From: G963674685 sp963674685
Lineage (GTDB): Bacteria > Lernaellota > Lernaellaia > JACKCT01
Assembly (NCBI GenBank): GCA_963674685.2
Contig: CAXXWT010000002.1
Location: 124,001-188,000, forward strand
DNA length: 64,000 nt
Direction of reading: 5' to 3'
The position numbers and the translations under genes are program-made. Positions within the stretch are counted from its first letter, which is position 1. Each line of letters starts with the position of its first letter. A model generated the notes under the pieces. It was not told where the DNA came from, searched no databases, and saw only the letters and a program-made list of their open reading frames with translations. This document shows positions 16,873-26,030 of the stretch, in pieces.

Positions 16873-18279
16873 GTGGCGCGAATCATCTGCCTTGCGTTGA
16901 CGGTTTTCATGATGCTTTGCGCAAGCGTCCAAGCCGACGGCCCGGATTACATCGGCGGAAACGAGCCATTCGCCAGGCGCGCGCAAAAACTGGATCTGCA
17001 ACCGCAAAGGCCGACGCGGCCTTCAAGCCGGGTTCTGGCGCCACGAGCCAAAGCGCTTTTAGCGCAGGTGATGGGATATTACCCATACTGGTCGTCCACG
17101 GAACCGGCGGATCTGGACTACGAACTGCTGTCCACCGTCGCCTGGTTCGGCGCATCCATCGGCGACGACGGATTTTTTACCGACATGTACGGATGGCCCG
17201 ACGGCGATTTGATCGACGAAGCCCATGCCAACGGAACCCGCGTCGTTTTAACGGTCACGAATTTCAGCGAGACATCCATCACGAATCTGCTGTCGGTTCA
17301 GCAACACCGCAGCGACGCCGTGGCCGAAATCGTCGATGAAGTCACGCTGGCCGGCGCCGACGGGGCAAACATCGATTTCGAAGGTCTTGCTTTTTCCCAA
17401 AAAAATAATTTCGTCACGTTTATCACGGCCCTGCGCGCGGCTCTTAACGCGGCGCTGCCCGGCGCGCACCTGAGCATCGCCACGCCGGCGGTGGACTGGA
17501 ACGGTTCTTTCGATTTCGACGCCCTGGCCGCGCAGACCGATTATCTTTTTATCATGGCCTACGATTATCACTGGCGAAACGGCGATCCCGGTCCGGTCAG
17601 CCCCCTGCGCGGCGGCGCGACCTGGGGCGATTACGGCATCGAATGGACCCTGGATGATTATGAATTTTACATCACGCCGTATGATTTGAGTTCCGTAATC
17701 CTGGGGCTCCCGCTGTACGGATATAATTGGCCGACGACGAACGACTCCGTGCCCGGGACAACCCGGGGAAGCGCTACCGCCGTCATTCTGTCCACGTCGC
17801 AAAATATGGCGGACAATCCGTCTTACGGAGGCAGGCAATACGACACGCAGGCCGACAGCCCCTCCCTTGTCTGGTATGAAAACGGCGACGGCTGGCGTCA
17901 GCTCTGGTACGAGGACGCGCAGTCTTTGGCCCTGCGTTTCGATTATGCAAAAACCCGCGGGACCGGCGGCGTGGGATTCTGGGCGCTGGGCTACGCGGGA
18001 TCGAATAGCGGGCTTTGGGAGGCCGTCGAAGACGCCTTTTATGAATCGGATGACGACGTGAACGACGACATCAATGATGACGCAGATGATGATGCTAACG
18101 ATGATATTGATGATGACGTAAACGACGATATGAACGATGATGCGAACGACGACGCAAATGACGATTCCGACGACGACTGGTTCGGCAACGACGACGATGT
18201 CAATGACGATACGGGTTCGCCCGCCGACGGCGACGCGGGCGATGATGACGACAATGACGACGCGTCATGCTGCGGCTGA
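16873..18279 (+). CDS. Secreted GH18-type glycoside hydrolase with Asp-rich tail
   Basis: Starts at GTG with GGGAGA upstream. The 468-residue protein has a signal peptide (CLALTVFMMLCASVQA) and a GH18 TIM barrel: VMGYYPYWSS at strand 1, LLSTVAWFG, and the catalytic DGxxxDxE motif as ADGANIDFEG (D163, D168, E170), then FIMAYDYHW and GVGFWALGYAG. GH18 enzymes cleave beta-1,4-GlcNAc links with the Glu as acid and the substrate acetamido group assisting. Residues 393-468 are an almost pure Asp/Asn tail ending SCCG, perhaps a surface tether or sorting signal. Likely acts on chitin or peptidoglycan-like glycans outside the cell. Confidence 0.8.
   Translation: MARIICLALTVFMMLCASVQADGPDYIGGNEPFARRAQKLDLQPQRPTRPSSRVLAPRAKALLAQVMGYYPYWSSTEPADLDYELLSTVAWFGASIGDDGFFTDMYGWPDGDLIDEAHANGTRVVLTVTNFSETSITNLLSVQQHRSDAVAEIVDEVTLAGADGANIDFEGLAFSQKNNFVTFITALRAALNAALPGAHLSIATPAVDWNGSFDFDALAAQTDYLFIMAYDYHWRNGDPGPVSPLRGGATWGDYGIEWTLDDYEFYITPYDLSSVILGLPLYGYNWPTTNDSVPGTTRGSATAVILSTSQNMADNPSYGGRQYDTQADSPSLVWYENGDGWRQLWYEDAQSLALRFDYAKTRGTGGVGFWALGYAGSNSGLWEAVEDAFYESDDDVNDDINDDADDDANDDIDDDVNDDMNDDANDDANDDSDDDWFGNDDDVNDDTGSPADGDAGDDDDNDDASCCG
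18049..18276 (+). repeat. Asp/Asn codon-rich low-complexity tract (GH18 tail)
   Basis: Degenerate repeats of GAC/GAT with AAC/AAT codons encode D-D-x-N-D-D-type units ending in SCCG. Mixed codon usage argues for selection on protein composition rather than recent DNA slippage. Confidence 0.7.
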
Positions 18280-18318
18280 AAACCAATCCAAGACAATCAA
18301 TGCAAAGGCTTCCAATAA

Positions 18319-19593
18319 ATGCACGACCTGAAAAATCATGAAAAACTTCAATTTCGGCGCTATCGACCGATAGAGGGCCACACTGATGTTCAACGCCTGC
18401 ATGCCGATGCCCTCGAATTGGCGGAGCGGATTGCGCCGTTGATCACCAAGGATTCCGATTTAAGCGCCGCCGATAAAATCCGGGATGCGGCGCGCAAGGC
18501 AAAATCTCTGAAACTCACGGTCCAAAATTATCGCATCAACAGGCGGCGCTATAAATCGGGCAATCACGCCCTGCGTCCGCTCTATATCATCTGGACGATG
18601 CTCAACAGTTGCAATTTCCGCTGCTCCTATTGCGATAATCATCAGGGCGAACACTACTTCGACATGCCCGATGATAACCGCCTTAACACCGGCGGCGGTA
18701 AAAAGCTTCTCGATCTCATGATCACCGGCTCACCGGCGCTATACTGGTGCGGCGGCGAACCGACCATGCGCGACGATTTGCCGGAGCTTTTGGATTACGC
18801 ATGGAATCTCGGCTTTTTCCCCAACATGATCAACACGAACGCAGCGCTTCTCCATGCAAAACTCGCCAAACCGAACTGGCGCAATTTCCTTCGGCAAATG
18901 GACATGGTGATCGTTAGCCTGGACGGCCTGCACAAGCGGCGCCTGAACAAGCTATGGGGCGTTAAGCAAGCGGATCGCGTTTTGACCAATCTGCTGATGC
19001 TGCGATCTTTGCAGGAAAAAGTTCGCTTCAAACTCGCCGTCAACACGGTCATTACTCCGGACAGCATTGACGAGGCGCGCAGCGTTCTGGACCTGGCCGA
19101 CGACCTGGGCGTCTGGTTTGTGCCCGTGCCGGTCAATTATCATCACGCGCCCGACCGCGGCATGCTGAAGGATCCCGCCTATGTCGAACTTTCGAACCTG
19201 ATCCTTAAGCGCAAAAAGGCCGGCGCGAAAATCATCGGCTCGCCGACGCTTCTTAAACGGCTGCTCAAAGCCGAGCCATATCGCTGCATTACGGCGCTGA
19301 AGCCCCACGTGTGGCCCAACGGCGAAATCTGCTGGCCGTGCAGAGCCTCGCGCAACGTGGAGCCGGTCAATATCAACCTCCTGGATTACGAAAGTTTCGA
19401 CGACGCCTACGAGGCGGGAAGAAAGCTCGTCAATCCCGACTTTTTCCACGGCCATGCTAAAAACCAATGCGGAGGCGAGTGCGCCTGGATGCAAAACTAC
19501 ACGACAGCGCGTTACATGGACGGCGTCGTTGCGCCGATGAAAAGCGGACTGGCCGGAGAAGTCTTTGAATTCGCCCTGAAACCTTCGAAATGA
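18319..19593 (+). CDS. Radical SAM protein with extra C-terminal Cys cluster
   Basis: A 424-residue protein. The canonical CxxxCxxC is CNFRCSYC (C98, C102, C105); YWCGGEPTMRDDLPELLDYA holds the SAM-binding GGE, and INTNAAL and VIVSLDGLHKRRLNKL are typical core strands. The C-terminal third has more cysteines (CITALKPH, EICWPCRAS, QCGGECAW) that could bind an auxiliary Fe-S cluster as in SPASM/Twitch proteins. The N-terminal 85 residues are helical and basic. The stop overlaps the following membrane-protein gene by ATGA. The substrate is unknown; the coupled membrane partner hints at modification of a membrane-associated molecule or peptide (inference). Confidence 0.8.
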   Translation: MHDLKNHEKLQFRRYRPIEGHTDVQRLHADALELAERIAPLITKDSDLSAADKIRDAARKAKSLKLTVQNYRINRRRYKSGNHALRPLYIIWTMLNSCNFRCSYCDNHQGEHYFDMPDDNRLNTGGGKKLLDLMITGSPALYWCGGEPTMRDDLPELLDYAWNLGFFPNMINTNAALLHAKLAKPNWRNFLRQMDMVIVSLDGLHKRRLNKLWGVKQADRVLTNLLMLRSLQEKVRFKLAVNTVITPDSIDEARSVLDLADDLGVWFVPVPVNYHHAPDRGMLKDPAYVELSNLILKRKKAGAKIIGSPTLLKRLLKAEPYRCITALKPHVWPNGEICWPCRASRNVEPVNINLLDYESFDDAYEAGRKLVNPDFFHGHAKNQCGGECAWMQNYTTARYMDGVVAPMKSGLAGEVFEFALKPSK

Positions 19594-20387
19594 GTATCGC
19601 GATGAAGCCCGACTCCAATAGGTTGATGGCCGTCGACGCGTTGATTGTTTTCATCATCAGCGCAGCCATTTGCGTCGCGGCTCAAAAACTCTGGCTCATG
19701 TCGATACTGGTTCCGGCGCTCATCACCGCGCGATTTTTCATCTTATCGAAAATCGCCGACGCCGAAGGAATCAACATGGCGGCGGAGGCGATATTTTTCG
19801 CCGTGTGCCTGGCGCTTGGCGCATTCAACGACTGGAATTCCGTCACAAACAGGCAAATCTATCATTACACCGTCCCGCATTTTTTCAAGTTTTCCGAAAT
19901 CCCGCTATGGATGTTTCTTTTCTGGGGCATGATTCTTCGGTCGATGGCCCGTTTTACCCGATGGGAATTTCTCGGCCCGGTAAAAACCGTTTCAAACCGG
20001 CTTCGAATCGCGAAAATCACCTTCGATAATCCGGCGCTGAAAGTCGCCGCCGAAATTGCTCTGGTCTTCGCATCGCGGCAGGCGATCTATCGCTTCTACG
20101 ATCATCCCGTTTACTCGTGGCTGCCCTTTCTGGCGGCATTGATTGCGGCCTTTGTCTTTTTCAGGCCTGATGCCCATGACCGAAAGCTTTTAGGCGTCTT
20201 CCTTTTCGTCGGCCCTTTGGTCGAAATCGCCTATATCCGCATCGGCGGGCTTCATCACTACGCGCTGGGCTGGTTTGCCGGGGTGCCGCTGTGGATCGTT
20301 TTATGGTGGCTGCTGGCGGTATTGATATGGAAGGATCTCGCCTATCGGATCGAGCATTTCATCAATCGCATAATGAAAAACGTATGA
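19590..20387 (+). CDS. Multi-pass membrane protein of unknown function
   Basis: A 265-residue protein with about seven hydrophobic segments. Conserved-looking blocks are NRQIYHYTVPHFFKFSEIPLW and, near the end, IGGLHHYALGWFAGVPLWI, a pattern seen in small integral membrane proteins of unknown role. Translation is coupled to the radical SAM gene (ATGA); a second ATG four codons later is an alternative start. I do not recognise a catalytic motif, although the paired His residues could bind a metal. Confidence 0.6.
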   Translation: MSIAMKPDSNRLMAVDALIVFIISAAICVAAQKLWLMSILVPALITARFFILSKIADAEGINMAAEAIFFAVCLALGAFNDWNSVTNRQIYHYTVPHFFKFSEIPLWMFLFWGMILRSMARFTRWEFLGPVKTVSNRLRIAKITFDNPALKVAAEIALVFASRQAIYRFYDHPVYSWLPFLAALIAAFVFFRPDAHDRKLLGVFLFVGPLVEIAYIRIGGLHHYALGWFAGVPLWIVLWWLLAVLIWKDLAYRIEHFINRIMKNV

Positions 20388-20405
20388 GGCGCAGTCCGGC
20401 GGCTT

Positions 20406-20966
20406 TTATGTAAACACGCGATTCATAATGCCCGTCAGGGCCACGAGCAATCCTAAAAACAGATGCGGATTCGATTTGACGAGGGCCTGCTCATCCGTTT
20501 TCACGATGTACTTCTCGTGCAGATAGCCCGCCTGCGTGATGAAAGAACCGATGCAGTGATCCTTGTAATAAATATTGTCGACCCGTGAGGAAAAAAGCGC
20601 GAAACGCGTTTTCAGCCTGTGCGCCATGCTCCCCTCGGGCAATACCGCAAACTCCCTTTCGCCCGCGGCGCTGACGGCCGTGCACATGGAGCGCCCGGTT
20701 TTTTCATTCGTTTCCCTTTGCACGACGCCGACGATCTCGTTGTCGGGCATGCTGACCTTCAAGTCTCTCGTCAGTCCCGCGACCGGCGAGACGTGCAGCA
20801 CAAGCTCGCCTCCGCTGCGAAAGATGAAGGCGTGTTTGTTCAGACGCAGTGAAGGGCATTCGATTCTATACAGGTCCACCATGTCGTCGTTTTGGATACT
20901 CAGTTTCGGCGAAAGAGTCAGAAACTTATGGCGCATCTCGAGGTACTCAGGGAGCAAAAGCCCCAT
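20406..20966 (-). CDS. LURP-one / scramblase-like small protein
   Basis: A 186-residue protein with a strong SD (GGAGGAATCAAT) before the ATG. The predicted beta-rich sequence (HAFIFRSGGELVLHVSP, IVGVVQRETNEKTG, YYKDHCIGSFITQ) resembles the tubby-like barrel of LURP-one and phospholipid-scramblase families. Hydrophobic residues near the C-terminus (HLFLGLLVALTGIM) could form a membrane tail, as in scramblase-like proteins. It converges with the membrane-protein gene at 19590. The assignment rests on fold-like pattern only. Confidence 0.45.
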   Translation of the reverse strand: MGLLLPEYLEMRHKFLTLSPKLSIQNDDMVDLYRIECPSLRLNKHAFIFRSGGELVLHVSPVAGLTRDLKVSMPDNEIVGVVQRETNEKTGRSMCTAVSAAGEREFAVLPEGSMAHRLKTRFALFSSRVDNIYYKDHCIGSFITQAGYLHEKYIVKTDEQALVKSNPHLFLGLLVALTGIMNRVFT

Positions 20967-21119
20967 ATTGATTCCTCCATCTTCAAGTTTTTAGAGCCAT
21001 GAGCTAACGTAAATATACGAATTTTCTCAAAATTGTACAATCCAAAGATCCACCGCTTTCGCTTGCTTTCCTACCTTGAAAAAGCGAATCCGCTCCGGCC
21101 GGTGAAAATATAACTTTCA

Positions 21120-21148
21120 TTGCCATCGGCCGACGGATTTTTTATAAT
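21120..21148 (+). promoter_or_regulatory. Strong candidate sigma70 promoter
   Basis: TTGCCA (21120-21125), 17 bases, TATAAT (21143-21148), about 30 bases before the start of the MopE/beta-helix lipoprotein gene. Confidence 0.65.
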
Positions 21149-21178
21149 TCCAGCATAACGAATTCATCGGAGATGAAG

Positions 21179-23224
21179 ATGCGGAAATTGGCCCTGATCT
21201 TTGGATTGTCATTGCTTATTATCCTTCCCCTTTCGTCCATGGTTTCCTGCGGCGATGATGATGACGGCCACGGCGGCGCGTCCGACAACGACGACGGAAG
21301 CGAGTTTTTTTGCGAAAACATCCTGGCGTGCGATTTTGACGACGCCCTTGGCATTGACGACCTGGATGCCTGCGAAGCCTATTGGGACGATCTTTCCGAC
21401 GATGAGCAAACGTGCGTGGGTAATGCCTCCGATTGCGATGAGTTGTCCGCGTGCCTGGATATGGGAGGCGACGACGATGCCGATGACGACGACGATTCCG
21501 CCGCTTCGAAATGCTATGGCGTTAAAAGATTCGCCGGTTTGCCGGATGAAGACAACGACGGCGACTCGTACAGCGAGATCGACGGGGACTGCAACGACAT
21601 CGACGATTCGATCAATCCGGACACTGCTGAGGTCTTCGACGGCGCGGACAATAACTGCGACGGCATCGTCGACGAAGGTTTCGATTTCGACTGCGACGGT
21701 TATCAGTCGGCGCAGTCCGGCGGAAACGACTGCGACGACAGCGACCTGTTAAGCCATCCGGGTGCGCCGGAACTTCCCGGTGACGGAATCGATCAGGACT
21801 GCAACGGCAGCGATCTCGACGTCAGCGACGATACGGGAGTTTTCGTGGCGACCACGGGCAGCGACAACAATTCCGGCGCCATGTCCGAGCCATTGCGAAC
21901 CATCGCCGCCGCCGCGGACCTTGCGTATCACGAAAATAAATCCGTTTTCGTGGCCGAAGGCGAATATCAAGAAGACGTCAAGACGTGGGTGTCGCTGTTC
22001 GGCGGCTACGATTCCGCCACCTGGGAAAAAGGGAAAGCCGCCACGACGTTGCGCGCCCAAAACAGCGCGGCGGTGGAAGTCAAAGATGGCGACCCGGTCG
22101 CGATTCAGGGTTTCACGATCATCGGCGGATCCGATGGCGACCTGGTCATCGGCGTGTATAACCGCGGCGATGCGGTTGTAGTCGACAACACGATCGACGC
22201 GGGATCGACGACCGATGCCGACAGCATCAGTGACGGTTTTTACAACGACGGCAAAGCCACGCTGGTCGGCAACGCCGTCAGCGGCGGATCAAGCGTCGTA
22301 CAAAGTATCGGCGTAATTAATTATCAAGGCGAACTGACATTGAAAAACAACAGCATCGAAGCCGGATCGGGCAGCCTCAACATGGGCGTGTACAGCAACA
22401 ACGGCGTCGTTCGGCTCACGGATAACGATATCAGCAGCGCAGGGGACGGCGAGGAAAGCCATGGCGTCTACAATCAGGGCGGCATTGTGATGCTGACGGG
22501 CAATGAGGTCCACGGCGGTCTCGGAAGCGTTCAAAGCATCGGTGTTTTCAACAGGAGCGGCGCGGTCAATCTGATTAGCAATGACGTATACGGCGGGGAG
22601 CCGGCGGGCGGCGAGGGAAACAGCTACGCCGTCGCCAACCTGGATGCGGCGACTTTGACAAACAACATCCTGGACGGAGGATCGGCGGGACATCAGAGCG
22701 TCGGCCTGCGCAACACGGAAACGGCGATACTTTCGAATAACGTTATATTCGGCGGATCGGCCTCGGACGACGACGGCATCAGTTGCGGCATACTCAACGA
22801 CGACGGCCCGCTATATCTTCTGAACAACATTATCGACGGCGGGTCCGCGACAGGCGACGAGGCGACGAGCCTAGGCGTAAACGTAACCGACGGAACGGCG
22901 GCTTTGCAAAGCAACAATATCTGGGGGGCGAATCAGGATGAACTGCTGCGCAGCGGCGTCAGCGTCATTGAGCAAATCACCGATATAAATTCGTGCGACT
23001 GGTACGGATGCGATGAAGCTTCGGGCAACATCAGCGAAGACCCGCGCTTCGTCGATGCCGACCAGGGCGACTTTCACATCCGGGACGACAGCCCCTGCCT
23101 CGATGCGGGAACCGATCCGTCTTTATACATTGGCCCCGCGATAGCGGCTGTCGATTTCGACGGCGACGCGCGGCCAGACAACGCAGCCTGGGACATCGGC
23201 GCCGATGAGCATAGCGCTCAGTAG
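21179..23224 (+). CDS. Lipoprotein with MopE-type metal-binding repeats and beta-helix
   Basis: ATG at 21179 is chosen because GGAG lies six bases upstream; an in-frame ATG two codons earlier has no spacing. About 681 residues. The N-terminus has a signal and lipobox ending MVSC, followed at once by GDDDDG. Residues ~120-210 carry two MopE-type metal-binding repeats (GDCNDIDDSINPDTAEVFDG and NDCDDSDLLSHPGAPE, each ending DxDCxG). From ~220 on come many short strands with NN-turns (VVDNTIDAG, LTGNEVHGG), a right-handed beta-helix as in DUF1565/pectate-lyase-like proteins, ending ACLDAGTDP-like wording. Likely a surface protein binding metal and perhaps glycan; no catalytic residues identified. 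Confidence 0.8.
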   Translation: MRKLALIFGLSLLIILPLSSMVSCGDDDDGHGGASDNDDGSEFFCENILACDFDDALGIDDLDACEAYWDDLSDDEQTCVGNASDCDELSACLDMGGDDDADDDDDSAASKCYGVKRFAGLPDEDNDGDSYSEIDGDCNDIDDSINPDTAEVFDGADNNCDGIVDEGFDFDCDGYQSAQSGGNDCDDSDLLSHPGAPELPGDGIDQDCNGSDLDVSDDTGVFVATTGSDNNSGAMSEPLRTIAAAADLAYHENKSVFVAEGEYQEDVKTWVSLFGGYDSATWEKGKAATTLRAQNSAAVEVKDGDPVAIQGFTIIGGSDGDLVIGVYNRGDAVVVDNTIDAGSTTDADSISDGFYNDGKATLVGNAVSGGSSVVQSIGVINYQGELTLKNNSIEAGSGSLNMGVYSNNGVVRLTDNDISSAGDGEESHGVYNQGGIVMLTGNEVHGGLGSVQSIGVFNRSGAVNLISNDVYGGEPAGGEGNSYAVANLDAATLTNNILDGGSAGHQSVGLRNTETAILSNNVIFGGSASDDDGISCGILNDDGPLYLLNNIIDGGSATGDEATSLGVNVTDGTAALQSNNIWGANQDELLRSGVSVIEQITDINSCDWYGCDEASGNISEDPRFVDADQGDFHIRDDSPCLDAGTDPSLYIGPAIAAVDFDGDARPDNAAWDIGADEHSAQ

Positions 23225-23291
23225 AAAAGACAGGAAAAACTCCGGCAATTTCGGCTGGATATCGCCCTTAAAATATCACTTCCATTTTTCT

Positions 23292-23319
23292 TTGTGATCA
23301 AAACGAATTGTGATATTAT
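23292..23319 (+). promoter_or_regulatory. Candidate sigma70 promoter of vWA lipoprotein gene
   Basis: TTGTGA (23292-23297), 16 bases, TATTAT (23314-23319), 83 bases before the chosen start. Confidence 0.4.
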
Positions 23320-23402
23320 TTCTCGGTTAAGATACCGGAGGGGCATGCCTGTTCGCAGCTAAGGGGGTTGTTTTACAACCTTTTACTTTGCGGAGGGACG
23401 TC

Positions 23403-25109
23403 ATGTTTCAAACCAGGCGATGCTTATGGATTTTCACTCTTATCCTGTCGCTTGGGGCAATAATTTCTTGCGGCGACGACGATGACGACGACAGCGTCAG
23501 CGGCGATGACGACGGTGAAAGCGCTCCCGACGGTGACGACGACCTGGATAATGATTTGGACGACGACGTAGACGATGACGACGCGGACGATGATATCGAC
23601 GACGATGTCGACGATGACGCGGACGATGATGGATGGGACGACGATTACTGGGATGACGACTGGGGAGATGACGACTGGGACGATGACACGGCTGATGATG
23701 ACGCGGACGACGACACGATTGATGACGACGACACCACGGAGCTTCCGGTCTGGGAATGCCCGCTGGAACAAGAGCCGCTGGTCCTCTGGCTGTCGGCGGA
23801 CGATTCCAACTCTCAGGCTTCGCCGGTCATAGCCCGCGCTTATATCGAGGCCGGGCGCATCGTTCCCCGCGGGCGCGTAAGAACTTACGAGTTCACCAAC
23901 TACTACCAAATCGAATACGATCCTCCCGCCAATGGAAGAATCAACGTGGTTCCGCAGCTTCGAGAAATGGAAAACTCGCAGTACGAGGCCGGTCGCGAAT
24001 ACGTTTTGCAGATCGGGGCGCAAAGCCATCGGATCGACGCCGGCGAAGGCCGTCACATGAGCCTAACCTTTTCCCTGGACACATCCGGGTCCATGGGCGG
24101 CGCAGCCATCGGGCTGCTTAGGGATGTCTGCCGAGCCGTCGCCTCGCAGCTTCAGGCCGGGGACGTCGTTTCGATGGTGGAATGGAGCGACAGCGCTCAC
24201 GTACCGCTGAACTCCCACGTCATATCCGGCCCGGACGACCAGACGCTGCTCGATGTGATCGACGATCTGTCCGCCGACGGCTCCACGAACCTGCACGGAG
24301 GACTGGTGCGGGCTTATGAACTGGCTGAGGAGAATTATCACGAGGGTTGGCTGAACCGCGTAATTCTCATCAGCGACGGCGGCGCCAACACCGGCGTCAC
24401 GGATATCAACATCATTTTCCAGGCCGCCGACGATTCCGAGGGCGAGGGAATATATCTCGTGGGCGTGGGCGTCGACGACGCACCCGGAGATTATCGGGAT
24501 GATCTGATGGACGACGTCACCGACGCCGGTAAAGGCGCGTACATCTTCATCGATTCGACCAAAGAGGCGGATATTCAGTTCAAGGGCCGGTTCCAGGAAA
24601 ATATGGAGCTTGCGGCCATGGCCGTGCAGGTCCGCCTGGAAATGCCCTGGTACATGGTCATGGAAGAGTTTCACGGCGAGGAATACAGCCCGGATCCGAC
24701 CCAGGTGGAGCCGCAGCACCTGGGCCCCAACGACGCGATGGTCTTTCACCAGTACATCATCGCCTGCGACGGCCAGCTGGCGAACGCGCAGGATTCCATT
24801 TCCGTGCGCGCCAAATATACCGATCCGTTCACGCGCGTTCAAAAGCAGGATGAAAGGACCATGACCTTCCAGGAGCTTCTCGCCGCCGACGCCGATCAGC
24901 TTTTGAAAGGAAACGCTATCGTGGCCTACGCCGAAGCTTTGAAGGAAATCGACCGGCTGATTGACGAAGGAAACGGCGACGACGCTTTTGACCTTTGTCA
25001 GGAAACGAAGGACACGGTGCAAAGCGCCGCCGACGCGCTGGGCGACGCGGAGCTTGAGGAAATCGCCGACCTGCTTTCGGATTACGAAAGTATTGTCAGT
25101 TATCATTAG
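23403..25109 (+). CDS. vWA-domain lipoprotein with Asp-rich tether
   Basis: ATG at 23403 has GGAGGG five bases upstream; the longer frame starts at a TTG without SD. The 568-residue protein has a lipobox with Cys23 (IISCGDDDD), then an acidic tether to about residue 110. The vWA domain starts ~218: MIDAS motif DTSGS (226-230), then VVSMVEWSDSAHV, GSTNLHGGLVRAYELA and VILISDGGANTGVTD. The remainder is beta-rich with a helical end (ALKEIDRLIDEGNGDDAF), as in inter-alpha-trypsin-inhibitor-like vWA proteins. It probably mediates Mg2+-dependent adhesion or complex assembly at the surface. A clear terminator follows 22 bases after the stop. Confidence 0.85.
   Translation: MFQTRRCLWIFTLILSLGAIISCGDDDDDDSVSGDDDGESAPDGDDDLDNDLDDDVDDDDADDDIDDDVDDDADDDGWDDDYWDDDWGDDDWDDDTADDDADDDTIDDDDTTELPVWECPLEQEPLVLWLSADDSNSQASPVIARAYIEAGRIVPRGRVRTYEFTNYYQIEYDPPANGRINVVPQLREMENSQYEAGREYVLQIGAQSHRIDAGEGRHMSLTFSLDTSGSMGGAAIGLLRDVCRAVASQLQAGDVVSMVEWSDSAHVPLNSHVISGPDDQTLLDVIDDLSADGSTNLHGGLVRAYELAEENYHEGWLNRVILISDGGANTGVTDINIIFQAADDSEGEGIYLVGVGVDDAPGDYRDDLMDDVTDAGKGAYIFIDSTKEADIQFKGRFQENMELAAMAVQVRLEMPWYMVMEEFHGEEYSPDPTQVEPQHLGPNDAMVFHQYIIACDGQLANAQDSISVRAKYTDPFTRVQKQDERTMTFQELLAADADQLLKGNAIVAYAEALKEIDRLIDEGNGDDAFDLCQETKDTVQSAADALGDAELEEIADLLSDYESIVSYH
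23472..23732 (+). repeat. Asp codon-rich tract (vWA lipoprotein tether)
   Basis: Around 87 codons, mostly GAC/GAT, following the lipidated Cys; interspersed Trp/Tyr (DDYWDDDWGDDDWDDD) break the monotony. Codons are mixed, so the protein property rather than DNA slippage appears maintained. Confidence 0.7.
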
Positions 25110-25467
25110 ACGCCGCGCATGAAGAAACGAGCCCGCCGGGCAATTGTCCGGCGGGTTCCATTTTGATTCATTGCCAATTACCGTACTATATACCCTTCTT
25201 TGAAAGGCAAAAACACCGACAAGTTTGGCAAGCTGGATGAAACCAAGTTCAATTACGTCAATTCCAACATATCATACTAATAATATAATCCAATGCTTAC
25301 CTCCAACTTATTTCTTAGTTAATATTTCACGGCATATCCAATATATCTATCAAACAATCTAAGCAATTATTTATTACATATTATTAGATTTCGATCCAGT
25401 AAAAGCTTGACTTTTCATATTATGCAAAATATAAAATTTGAAAATTCTTTCAATCAAGGAGGCAGGC
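25110..25467. other. AT-rich intergenic region with terminator
   Basis: After the terminator at 25131-25165 the sequence is markedly AT-rich up to the SD of the next gene. Small ORFs here have no support. A promoter for the downstream small exported genes is likely, but several TA-rich hexamers compete and I could not choose one. Confidence 0.4.
25131..25165 (+). terminator. Rho-independent terminator after vWA gene
   Basis: CCCGCCGG (25132-25139), loop GCAATTGT, CCGGCGGG (25148-25155), then TTCCATTTTGATT. Same stem wording as the terminator at 27680. Confidence 0.75.
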
Positions 25468-25767
25468 ATGAAAAGGGTGATGTTGACAACGGCATTGGTG
25501 TTTGTTTTTACGCTTTCGATGGTTTCGTTGGCTTTCGCCGGCGGGATTTCCGGAAAGGTTCTGCATAAAGACGGCACGCCTTGTTCGAGTTGCAAGGTAT
25601 CGGCTTCCGTTAAAAGCGGCGGCGTGACCGACAGAGTTTTGTGTAATTCCAAGGGCGAGTTCTCGCTTAGCTGGTCGGCCGATATCGGCGTAAACGCCGT
25701 ATACGTAAATGGCAACAAACGTCATGGTTCCGCGAACAACGGTTCCTATCTTGTCCTGGCGAAATAG
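25468..25767 (+). CDS. Small exported beta-rich protein
   Basis: 99 residues starting at the ATG at 25468, with AAGGAGG upstream; ten more codons of open frame lie before it. The signal peptide is VMLTTALVFVFTLSMVSLAFA. The mature ~78 residues read GISGKVLHKDGTPCSSCKVSA...GEFSLSW, a pattern like a carboxypeptidase-regulatory or CnaB-type sandwich with one CxxC pair that could form a disulfide. Function unknown. It sits ahead of two further small exported proteins. Confidence 0.7.
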   Translation: MKRVMLTTALVFVFTLSMVSLAFAGGISGKVLHKDGTPCSSCKVSASVKSGGVTDRVLCNSKGEFSLSWSADIGVNAVYVNGNKRHGSANNGSYLVLAK

Positions 25768-26030
25768 TATTTCAAAAAAACTCGATAACACAAGGAAATC
25801 AGGATTCATCGAGAATTGCCGTACGACGTCGATCAAGGATTCCAAAGAAAAGTTTGACGACCTCTTACGGTGAAAGCTTTGGCCGGGATTCGGGGGTGGA
25901 AAAGGAACGGTTTTTTTATAAGCTGGAAAAATTCCATCCCCTGGATTAAGTCGAGAGTGAAAAAAGCTTCCTTGCCGCCGCATTGGAACACGGCGATTAA
26001 CGATGAATCGCAATCAGGAGGGATGTAGGA

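Noticed and set aside
18049..18276. Possible CRISPR or satellite array
   Set aside because: Repeats are degenerate Asp/Asn codons in frame with a GH18 protein, with no fixed-length repeats or spacers.
23472..23732. Possible tandem repeat element
   Set aside because: It is an Asp-rich coding tether within the vWA lipoprotein; codons are mixed.
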